DNA of 7,047 nt from Holdemanella sp. GTDB taxonomy: Bacteria; Bacillota_I; Bacilli_A; Erysipelotrichales; Erysipelotrichaceae. The notes under the pieces were generated by a model, which was given only the letters and a program-made list of their open reading frames with translations, searched no databases and was not told the origin of the DNA. Below, piece by piece: positions 1 through 5,400 of this stretch. The stretch spans positions 1 to 7,047 of the forward strand of contig JABUSD010000146.1 of assembly GCA_021442845.1 (NCBI GenBank), written 5' to 3'. The translations under genes were made by a program, and so were the position numbers. How positions within the stretch are numbered: position 1 is the first letter of the stretch; every line of letters begins with the position of its first letter.

Positions 1-90
1 TAATGTAATGGAAAATGTAATTAGCGAAAAGGAAGGCTGAATTTTGACATAAATAATGTAGATTCATGGAATAAGATAAAGTCATAATAT

Positions 91-97
91 AGGGAGG
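91..97 (+). promoter_or_regulatory. Ribosome-binding site of the decayed transposase
   Basis: AGGGAGG lies 9 bases before the ATG at 107. It is a strong Shine-Dalgarno match and fixes 107 as the original start of the transposase frame, even though a stop codon now follows after 35 residues. A TTGACA at 44-49 could be a -35 box, but no convincing -10 sits at the proper distance, so no promoter is called. Confidence 0.7.
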
Positions 98-106
98 TAC
101 TTATTT

Positions 107-808
107 ATGACAGGAAAAGAAATGAACGGATTATTGGAAGGAATGGATTTAGATTCTTTGTTCGATTTATATTATGCAACTGAAAAGAAGATAACTCAAA
201 AGAATTATGATTAGCAGGTATCAATCAAGGATTCCTGCTCCTGTCCCAGGTGCAAGAGCATCAAGATCAAAAAGAATGGGCACAACAAAAACACTGGGAA
301 ACAGATGTACAAGTGCACCGAATGTGGAAAGCAGTTCACAGAGACTGTTAATTCGCTAGTGCATTCATCAAAGAAGAAGACATCGGTATGGTTAAAAGCC
401 ATTGAATGTGTTCTTAACAGAGACTCTTTGTCAGATATGGCTGAGATATACGGAATACACCGGGTTACTGCATTTTACTGGAGACATAAAATTCTGAACA
501 GAATGCAGGATATTGTGAACAAGGATGTGTTAAGGGACAAGGCATAAATAGATGAAACGTTATTACCCTTAACATATGAAGGAATAAAAAGGACATCAAA
601 AAGAGGAATGAGCGATGAGAAGTTCAACGTGAGCTGTGGAATAGATAATCATTGGAATATTCGCTGTATTGCCAGTGAAGCAGGCAGAATCAGATCCAAA
701 TCGCTGATACGATTCTATGATGGATATATAGAACCAGGGTGCACTCTGGTTACCAATTCATTACGAAGCTATCATCAGCTTATAGATGAATTAGATGTTC
801 TTGGATAA
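107..808 (+). pseudogene. IS1595-family transposase, inactivated by in-frame stops
   Basis: One frame runs from the ATG at 107 to the TAA at 806-808, interrupted by TAG at 212-214 and TAA at 545-547, with no frameshift between them. The N-terminal 35 residues (MTGKEMNGLLEGMDLDSLFD...) resemble the usual leader of these proteins. A zinc ribbon follows, with CPRC at about 242-253 and CTEC at 314-325, then a helix-turn-helix-like segment ending in FYWRHKIL. IDET just after the second stop supplies the first catalytic Asp; the stop sits where the family usually has Glu, so a GAA to TAA change is likely. The second catalytic site reads TNSLRSY where TDSLRSY is expected, a probable Asp to Asn loss. 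The third catalytic residue and the C-terminus are absent. IS1595 transposases usually run to roughly 300 residues. What remains is a non-functional relic. The family call rests on motif recognition, not a database match. Confidence 0.85.
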
Positions 809-864
809 ATCAGTTTATTCATAAAGGCCACCTCTGCAAACAGTATTTGCTCTATGTGGCATAA
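802..864 (+). pseudogene. Possible frame-shifted C-terminal scrap of the transposase
   Basis: In the frame one base back from the transposase, the stretch starting WINQFIHKG and continuing to KQYLLYVA stays open until a run of three TAA codons at 862-870. The KG(4)KxYL-like pattern resembles the GVSxKYL segment near the C-terminus of IS1595-type transposases. If so, the third catalytic residue region was deleted and the tail shifted out of frame. The match is short, so this is a guess. Confidence 0.25.
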
Positions 865-883
865 TAATAATGCAGTTTATTTA

Positions 884-916
884 GGGGTATATTTTGAAAA
901 ATAAACAATATATACC
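884..916. repeat. Inverted repeat, possible right end of the IS remnant
   Basis: GGGTATAT at the left and ATATACCC at the right form a perfect 8-bp inverted repeat around a 17-base AT-rich loop. It lies about 80 bases past the end of the transposase relic, where the terminal repeat of a short insertion sequence would be expected. No matching copy is present in the first 106 bases of the window, so the left end is either outside the window or lost. No T-run follows, so it is not a good intrinsic terminator. Confidence 0.4.
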
Positions 917-1031
917 CTCTATAACAAGTAATTGGCACATTTTATAGACCTACCTTAACCTAAATAAACTAAAGATTTTCTATCATAACATGTATGTTGA
1001 TTATACGCTTATCTGATTAGATACTATGAAT
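917..1031. other. Non-coding, AT-rich stretch after the IS relic
   Basis: No plausible gene is visible on either strand between the IS relic and the membrane-protein gene at 1110. The stretch holds a small inverted repeat, AACAT-GT-ATGTT at 987-998, which is too short to call an operator. A second candidate promoter is TTGATT at 997-1002 with GATACT at 1020-1025, 17 bases apart, matching consensus at 4 of 6 in each box. Confidence 0.4.
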
Positions 1032-1060
1032 TTGTCAGTATTCCGAAAAAATAAAATTAT
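1032..1060 (+). promoter_or_regulatory. Candidate promoter for the membrane-protein gene at 1110
   Basis: TTGTCA at 1032-1037 (5 of 6 to the -35 consensus) and AATTAT at 1055-1060 (4 of 6 to the -10 consensus) are 17 bases apart and would start transcription about 40 bases before the ATG. In DNA this AT-rich such matches arise by chance, and TTGATT/GATACT at 997-1025 is an alternative. Confidence 0.35.
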
Positions 1061-1109
1061 TGATTATTTCGCAATAGAATGATATACCATTCACTGGAGG
1101 TTAAAATTT

Positions 1110-1979
1110 ATGGAAAAATTAAAAAAGCTATTTGGTGGCGTTGATTTAACCTGGAAAAAGCTAATTCTATTTGCGATTGCTTCAGGTATAATCACTGCAA
1201 TTTTTGCGATACTTCCCCAATTGAAATATACATCTTTCAATGCGATCACAACGACAATGGAAGTATGGATCTTTATTGGAATATTTATCATCATGAATTC
1301 AAAATCCAATATGGATTCCGCATTAAAATGCTTTGTATTCTTTTTAATAAGCCAGCCATTAGTCTATTTATTACAGGTCCCTTTTAGCTATCTAGGCTGG
1401 GAACTATTTCAATATTATAAATACTGGTTTATATGGACTGTATTGTGTTTGCCAATGGGATATATAGGCTATTATATGAAAAAGGATACATGGTGGGGAT
1501 ATTTAATATTATTTCCAATGATATTACTTACCGCCATTGGTTATCGTACCTATTTATATTATTTTACGTTTTATTGTCCTAAATATATCCTGATTTCCCT
1601 TTTCTGCATTGGTGCCATGATTCTATATCCTAATGTGATATTTAATAATAAAAAGATTAAAATCGTAGGATCTATTATAAGTATTCTACTTATTGTAGGT
1701 ATAACTATCTTAGTCTTATTAAATCCTTGTGTATACTCTACCGAAATTATGGCAAACGTTGATGGCAATCCAATTACCAAAGACTATAAAGTATCATTAA
1801 AAGATTCTAAATATGGTACTGTTTCCATTCAGTATATAGATTCCATTGATCTATATCTGGTTCATGCAGATTTCAAGAAAAATGGAGATACAGAATTGAT
1901 TGTTGAAACACCTGAAGGAAAAATCAAGGAATATAATCTACACATTGAAATGGATACATATACATTAGAAGAAAAATAA
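1110..1979 (+). CDS. Polytopic membrane protein of unknown function with a C-terminal exported domain
   Basis: The protein has 289 residues. The start is supported by GGAGG at 1096-1100, 9 bases before the ATG. About seven hydrophobic segments can be seen, near residues 17-36, 50-63, 72-90, 105-122, 128-147, 157-174 and 182-205. The conspicuous stretch CFVFFLISQPLVYLLQVPF (about 74-92) and the aromatic run after it look like conserved core. After the last segment, residues 206-289 form a hydrophilic tail with alternating polar and hydrophobic residues (VSLKDSKYGTVSIQYID, ELIVETPEGKIKEY), suggesting a small beta-sandwich that, with an odd number of spans, would face the opposite side from the N-terminus. 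I do not recognise a named family or function. It stands alone on this strand, between the IS relic and a terminator, so neighbours give no clue. Composition resembles the rest of the window. Confidence 0.9.
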   Translation: MEKLKKLFGGVDLTWKKLILFAIASGIITAIFAILPQLKYTSFNAITTTMEVWIFIGIFIIMNSKSNMDSALKCFVFFLISQPLVYLLQVPFSYLGWELFQYYKYWFIWTVLCLPMGYIGYYMKKDTWWGYLILFPMILLTAIGYRTYLYYFTFYCPKYILISLFCIGAMILYPNVIFNNKKIKIVGSIISILLIVGITILVLLNPCVYSTEIMANVDGNPITKDYKVSLKDSKYGTVSIQYIDSIDLYLVHADFKKNGDTELIVETPEGKIKEYNLHIEMDTYTLEEK

Positions 1980-1980
1980 C

Positions 1981-2008
1981 AAAAGGCCATGGAATAATCC
2001 ATGGCTTT
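1981..2008. terminator. Bidirectional intrinsic terminator between convergent genes
   Basis: GCCATGG at 1986-1992 pairs perfectly with CCATGGC at 1999-2005 around the loop AATAAT. An A-run lies before the stem and TTTATTAATT after it, so a U-tract follows on either strand. The hairpin begins right after the TAA at 1977-1979 of the + gene and sits just beyond the TAA at 2010-2012 of the - gene. It therefore ends both transcripts. Confidence 0.9.
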
Positions 2009-2009
2009 A

Positions 2010-2405
2010 TTAATTAAAGAGTTGAATCATTTTAAAGAGCAAGGCATTTTCATTCATATACATTGGATAGTCTGGAAAGATAAAGATCATACGATAGATA
2101 TAATATCCAAACATCAATACTATCCAGATCCATAGTAAAGTGTCAAATACCTTTTTATTCTTGGAAAATACAATCAACAACCCTAGATTTACTATGCTTG
2201 GAATCAGCATCGCATGATAGACAAGCGATGTTTGAATATCCCCTTTTAAAAGATAATATAGACTTGTTGTGAATTTACATCCTGGACATGGAATGCCAAA
2301 TATGTAACGGATTGGGCATTTATATCCAACAACAAGAAGTACTAAGACCAATAAAAGAAACAAGCCTATCTGTTTCTTATAGGCTTGCATATTCTGTGAT
2401 GTCAT
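2010..2405 (-). CDS. DUF2752 family small membrane protein
   Basis: The protein has 131 residues. It shows the DUF2752 signature: a first membrane segment (about 13-27), then C30-P-x-R33, GIPCPGC (37-43), and a hydrophobic segment entered through YHAML (63-67). A third segment lies at about 87-108. The family's role is unknown; paired CPGC cysteines suggest metal binding or redox chemistry at the membrane, which is inference. It departs from the common form: CPGC is usually followed by GxTR, but here by KFTT, so the Gly and Arg are replaced. The ATG at 2405 lies 29 bases inside the end of the upstream DUF4234 gene and has no strong Shine-Dalgarno site, suggesting translational coupling. Met6 (2390) is an alternative start, also without a good site. 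A terminator-like hairpin covers codons 7-15. Confidence 0.85.
   Translation of the reverse strand: MTSQNMQAYKKQIGLFLLLVLVLLVVGYKCPIRYIFGIPCPGCKFTTSLYYLLKGDIQTSLVYHAMLIPSIVNLGLLIVFSKNKKVFDTLLWIWIVLMFGYYIYRMIFIFPDYPMYMNENALLFKMIQLFN
2351..2387 (-). terminator. Terminator-like hairpin at the DUF4234/DUF2752 junction
   Basis: Reading the minus strand, CAAGCCTAT (2387-2379) pairs perfectly over 9 bp with ATAGGCTTG (2369-2361) around a 9-base loop, followed at once by TTTCTTTTATT. This has the form of a Rho-independent terminator. The DUF4234 stop codon TAA (2379-2377) falls at the stem-loop border. The same bases encode residues 7-15 of the DUF2752 protein, so the hairpin could end most transcripts after the DUF4234 gene and set a low level of DUF2752. 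Confidence 0.6.
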
Positions 2406-3408
2406 TTAAGTTGTTCTGTAAGATGCAGTATGAGACAAGACCCAATCCAAAGATAGCTAATACAAGCGCAATGATTGAATCATCACTTGCCTGATATCCA
2501 TTGGCAAAGCGAAGTTCTCCAATTGATTTACCAATCTTATAAAGGATATAGATCAAATAGATACCACAAGTTACAATCGATAGAAGAATAACCATACCAC
2601 CTGATGTCAATGGGGCTCTATTCTGGCTTTGTAATACCTTGTTTGTATCTTCTACTAGACAATATAGCCAGTACCATCCATAGATACCACATGTAACGAT
2701 TGTTAGAACAACACCCATCGCAATGCTTCTTTTCTGAATTGGAATACCAAATGATCCAGTATTGGCATTGTTGTAGCTATATGTATTTGTATTTGATGTT
2801 GAATTCAAATAACGTGCAAGAACTGTATTCTTTAAGAAATCCCAATCCTTCATGCCATCTTTCCATACATATGTATTTCCATTGATTGCATTTGTTTCAA
2901 TCAGGTTCTTCATAACCGATTCTTCAACAGGTCCCTGCTGCTGATTCTGGGCTGTGATATAGAACCATCCCTTAGGTTCTTCCTTTACCTTTTCAGCTTT
3001 TGGTTCTTCAACCTTTGGTGGATTGTTTGTCTGTTTACCGGCTAAAGGTGTTTCCCCTAAAGCTGTCCAGCTCTGCATTCCTTCTTTCCAGATGAAAGAA
3101 GATGCGTTTAATGTACCAGCGGCAACCATCGCAAGAATTTCAGCTTCTGTACATGGTCCCTTTGATGCGTTATTTTCAACATAATACCATTCTTTAACAC
3201 CAGCCTGTTCAATGACAGGTGTTACTACAACAGGTTCTTCAACGACTGTTTCTTCAACAACTGCTGCTTCGACAACAGGTGCTTCTACGACTGTTTCTTC
3301 AACAACAGCTTCTTCGACTACAGGCTCAGTAGCTTCAATTTTAGCTCCGCAGTTTACACAGAATTTAGCTGTATCGGGAAGTTCATGTCCGCAATTTACA
3401 CATTTCAT
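2377..3408 (-). CDS. Zinc-ribbon, double GYF_2, DUF4234 membrane protein
   Basis: The protein has 343 residues. The ATG at 3408 is chosen over an upstream in-frame ATG at 3507 because AGGAGG (3418-3423) lies 9 bases before it and the zinc ribbon starts directly there. Order of parts: zinc ribbon with C3-x2-C6 and C17-x2-C20; an acidic valine-rich linker of pentapeptide repeats (30-64); a first GYF_2 domain (about 73-121, EWYYVEN...GP...W107KEGMQSW); a charged Pro/Lys/Glu linker; a second GYF_2 domain (about 147-199, GWFYITA...GP...W182KDGMKDW); an Asn/Ser/Thr/Tyr-rich spacer; then DUF4234 (about 227-343) with three hydrophobic segments and the twin motifs TCGIYGWYW and TCGIYLIY. GYF-type domains elsewhere bind proline-rich peptides; here the partner is unknown. 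The ribbon and GYF_2 domains probably lie in the cytoplasm on a membrane anchor. It is transcribed with the overlapping DUF2752 gene. Confidence 0.9.
   Translation of the reverse strand: MKCVNCGHELPDTAKFCVNCGAKIEATEPVVEEAVVEETVVEAPVVEAAVVEETVVEEPVVVTPVIEQAGVKEWYYVENNASKGPCTEAEILAMVAAGTLNASSFIWKEGMQSWTALGETPLAGKQTNNPPKVEEPKAEKVKEEPKGWFYITAQNQQQGPVEESVMKNLIETNAINGNTYVWKDGMKDWDFLKNTVLARYLNSTSNTNTYSYNNANTGSFGIPIQKRSIAMGVVLTIVTCGIYGWYWLYCLVEDTNKVLQSQNRAPLTSGGMVILLSIVTCGIYLIYILYKIGKSIGELRFANGYQASDDSIIALVLAIFGLGLVSYCILQNNLNDITEYASL
3217..3321 (-). repeat. 15-bp tandem repeats encoding VVE-type pentapeptides
   Basis: Residues 30-64 of the zinc-ribbon/GYF_2/DUF4234 protein are seven five-residue units: VVEEA, VVEET, VVEAP, VVEAA, VVEET, VVEEP, VVVTP. 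Each unit is 15 bases at DNA level with variation at a few positions. Gain or loss of a unit would keep the frame and only change the length of the linker between the zinc ribbon and the first GYF_2 domain. Confidence 0.9.
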
Positions 3409-3436
3409 TAAATAATACCTCCTAGTCAACATATAT

Positions 3437-3465
3437 ATAATACTCTTTTCTAATAAAAAGTACAA
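3437..3465 (-). promoter_or_regulatory. Candidate promoter of the DUF4234-DUF2752 pair
   Basis: On the minus strand, TTGTAC (3465-3460) and TATTAT (3442-3437) are 17 bases apart. The -10 matches consensus at 5 of 6, the -35 only at 3 of 6. Transcription would start near 3430, leaving a leader of about 20 bases with the strong AGGAGG. No clear terminator lies between the SGNH gene stop (3474) and this site, so read-through from the acylation operon is also possible. Confidence 0.45.
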
Positions 3466-3473
3466 ATATCTAA

Positions 3474-4241
3474 TTAATCCATCGCATCGACAATGCGCTG
3501 TAGCCATGTAGGATAGAATGAACTCAAGAAGTGAATTCCATCCTCAGCATAGATTGGGGCATTTCCCCCATTTCCAAGGCTTGCTGTTTCTACCAGTGTA
3601 CATTGTTCAAAGGCATCACAGGCAATTTTCAGCTTTTCATTGAATCGGTTATAATTCCCCCAGTTTGGACTTCGTTCTAAGGCCACTTGTGTACATGGAA
3701 TGATTGTACATACATAAATCTTCGCATCTGGTACAATCGATAGGATGTGCTGTATCTTTTCTTTTGCCAGTCCATCATATCCACCTTCGATATCATCTAA
3801 GCCAAGTCCCATATCGTTAACACCATAAGAGATGATGATCGTTGATGGGTTGTAATCCTTTAACTGCTGATCCCATTCCTCCACATTCAGATAGGTATGA
3901 CCAGCAGCGGCAAAGACACGTCCTGGCTCTAGATAGTTATAGACATCATAGCCGACAACACGGGAATCCCCATAGAATACATAGTCTTCCAGCAGATCAA
4001 AGACCGATATCATACCGGCATCAATGGCTGCTTTGCGATCGTCCTTGCGCTTCTGTTTTAAGGTCTTGGTGATTTCCGATACCTTCAGTGCTTCCTGTTT
4101 TTTAATATAAGCCTTTCCATCCTTTGATGTGCTTTTTCCATTAAAGAGAAAGAGTACACCCACAATCAATACAATCACAAGAACCGGTATCAATAGAATG
4201 GAAAGGCGTATTCTTCTTTTTGGTTTCTTCTTATTTGCCAT
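3474..4241 (-). CDS. Membrane-anchored SGNH/GDSL-type hydrolase or acyl-esterase
   Basis: The protein has 255 residues. The ATG at 4241 is preferred over one at 4292 inside the upstream gene, because TGAGGTG lies at the right distance before it and the protein then begins MANKKKPKRRIR followed by one membrane span (about 13-33). That makes a type II anchor with the catalytic part outside. A Lys/Glu-rich stalk (about 40-75) leads into an SGNH domain with all four blocks: GDS with Ser93 as nucleophile, Gly114 in AAAGHTY, G140-V-N142-D, and D234-G-I-H237. Enzymes of this fold remove or transfer acetyl groups on sugars. As the last gene of an MBOAT/DHHW operon it is probably the partner that acetylates or deacetylates the same polymer; direction and substrate cannot be read from sequence. 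Its ribosome site overlaps the TGA of the upstream gene. Confidence 0.9.
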   Translation of the reverse strand: MANKKKPKRRIRLSILLIPVLVIVLIVGVLFLFNGKSTSKDGKAYIKKQEALKVSEITKTLKQKRKDDRKAAIDAGMISVFDLLEDYVFYGDSRVVGYDVYNYLEPGRVFAAAGHTYLNVEEWDQQLKDYNPSTIIISYGVNDMGLGLDDIEGGYDGLAKEKIQHILSIVPDAKIYVCTIIPCTQVALERSPNWGNYNRFNEKLKIACDAFEQCTLVETASLGNGGNAPIYAEDGIHFLSSFYPTWLQRIVDAMD

Positions 4242-4247
4242 ATAGAA

Positions 4248-4255
4248 CACCTCAC
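4248..4255 (-). promoter_or_regulatory. Ribosome-binding site overlapping the DHHW stop codon
   Basis: On the minus strand GTGAGGTG precedes the ATG at 4241 by 6 bases, and the TGA inside it (4254-4252) is the stop of the DHHW gene. This decides the SGNH start and implies that ribosomes ending on the DHHW gene can restart on the SGNH gene, keeping the two products in step. Confidence 0.75.
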
Positions 4256-5388
4256 GATCCAATGACATCGGCAAGCGATGTATCCTGTACAAAGGTATTT
4301 GTGTTATACATATAAAGGATATCCGTTATGACTTCACTTTGAATCAGTCGATTCACATCATCATAGTAATAGCGTGGATCGATGATTGTAATTGTTCGAT
4401 AATAGGGAATCAAAAACTGCAGATAGGCATTCGCATAAGAATCCTTAAACACTAACAATCTTTTATTGGATGAATTATTCATCTCCAGACGGATTAGTCC
4501 TGCATTTCCACCAAAGAATACTGTATAGGCATCATTGCTGCTTAACCCTTTTGATGAATAGATGGTACGGCTTGATTTCCCTGTCGATACATTGGTACAG
4601 ACATACTCTGGCAAATCCTTTGGTACATACAATTCCACAGTATCCTTTAAGCCGACACTTCCTGTCTTGTTTGCTAGGGTTCCCACAAAACTATCCGTAC
4701 CTAAATAGATATCATAATTATCCGCATTTGCATTTCCAATGCCTAATGAAGAACTTGAGGATAAGAAGGCATAATAAGCCCCTAATGATGTCCAGTGATG
4801 ATCGGTCTTATAATATAGATATTCATCTTTATGCTCATTCAATGTAGCTCTTATATCAGCCCTTACAATTTCAGGAGCAAGGCATTTATAAATATAATCA
4901 ATCTGTTCATTCTGATCCAACACTTCTGCATCCTTTGGAAGATACTCCTTCTGTACAAATACCGCATTCGGTGCTAGCACAAAAGTATGACGAAGAGATG
5001 GATATTTTGTATAGAAGGCATTCATCGCATCAACATTGCGCTTAAACTGCGTTTCATTAAAATCATTCGCATCTTCAATCAGCCTATCCTTACAGATAAA
5101 CACATTATCAATCTGTTTTAAACCTGTCCATTTTGAAACAAGATATTTGGTATGGACAAAGAAATCTCTTCCAACAAACTGATCGGAAAACCATGTATTC
5201 AATTTGCTTTGATAATCACCGGTTAATACTTCATCCATATTCATCACTGGATATTGCTGAAGCGAACGGTTTTCACTCAATGATTTTGCCTTATCCGATA
5301 CGATAAGATTGATACTCATTGTCACAATGAATATACATATAAACACAAGGGCACTGTAATGGTTTAAACGGAATTTCATTTTTTTCAT
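4252..5388 (-). CDS. DHHW family protein, AlgJ/AlgX-like exported acyltransferase candidate
   Basis: The protein has 378 residues. A short basic N-terminus and one hydrophobic segment (about 13-30) form a signal anchor. The family's features follow in order: ENRSLQQYP (39-47), FSDQFVGRD (67-75), the name-giving D196-H-H-W199 within YYKTDHHWTSLGAYYAF, and LLVFKDSYANAYLQFL (311-326), where Ser317 is the likely nucleophile. The C-terminal ILYMYNTNTFVQDTS is also typical. The family is related to AlgJ/AlgX of alginate acetylation, with an SGNH-like fold in which the Asp-His pair and a Ser act together. The expected role is to take the acyl group delivered by the MBOAT protein and place it on an extracellular polymer; this is inferred from family and context. 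AAAGGGG before the ATG serves as ribosome site, with a rather short 5-base gap. It follows the MBOAT gene by 12 bases. Confidence 0.93.
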   Translation of the reverse strand: MKKMKFRLNHYSALVFICIFIVTMSINLIVSDKAKSLSENRSLQQYPVMNMDEVLTGDYQSKLNTWFSDQFVGRDFFVHTKYLVSKWTGLKQIDNVFICKDRLIEDANDFNETQFKRNVDAMNAFYTKYPSLRHTFVLAPNAVFVQKEYLPKDAEVLDQNEQIDYIYKCLAPEIVRADIRATLNEHKDEYLYYKTDHHWTSLGAYYAFLSSSSSLGIGNANADNYDIYLGTDSFVGTLANKTGSVGLKDTVELYVPKDLPEYVCTNVSTGKSSRTIYSSKGLSSNDAYTVFFGGNAGLIRLEMNNSSNKRLLVFKDSYANAYLQFLIPYYRTITIIDPRYYYDDVNRLIQSEVITDILYMYNTNTFVQDTSLADVIGS

Positions 5389-5400
5389 AGGTACCCCTTT

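Noticed and set aside
3..21. Direct repeat ATGTAAT twice, 12 bases apart, near the left edge
   Set aside because: Two 7-mers in AT-rich DNA do not support a repeat array, origin or CRISPR.
2..40. Short open frame from the left edge ending in TGA at 38-40 (about 12 residues), possibly the end of an upstream gene
   Set aside because: It is the only + frame open to the edge, but it is too short to recognise or distinguish from chance.
44..80. Promoter with TTGACA at 44-49 for the transposase
   Set aside because: No acceptable -10 hexamer occurs 16-18 bases downstream.
212..547. Read-through or reassigned stop codons giving a full-length transposase
   Set aside because: Both TAG and TAA interrupt the frame, other genes here end normally with TAA, TAG and TGA, and the catalytic Asp and the C-terminus are also lost. 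Decay is the simpler explanation.
987..998. Small palindrome AACAT-GT-ATGTT as a repressor site
   Set aside because: Five-base arms in very AT-rich DNA are expected by chance, and it does not overlap the better promoter candidate.
3212..3415. Ser/Thr-rich open frame on the + strand
   Set aside because: It is the antisense reading of the VVExx repeats; it has no ribosome site and its composition follows from the repeat.
3409..3507. Upstream start for the zinc-ribbon/DUF4234 gene
   Set aside because: The extension would translate through the promoter and ribosome site and overlap the SGNH gene; the AGGAGG and zinc ribbon point to 3408.
4242..4292. Upstream start for the SGNH gene
   Set aside because: It lies inside the DHHW gene, lacks a ribosome site and adds residues before an otherwise typical basic anchor.
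4470..4847. 125-residue open frame on the + strand
   Set aside because: It is a shadow inside the well-supported DHHW gene, with no ribosome site and no protein-like motif.
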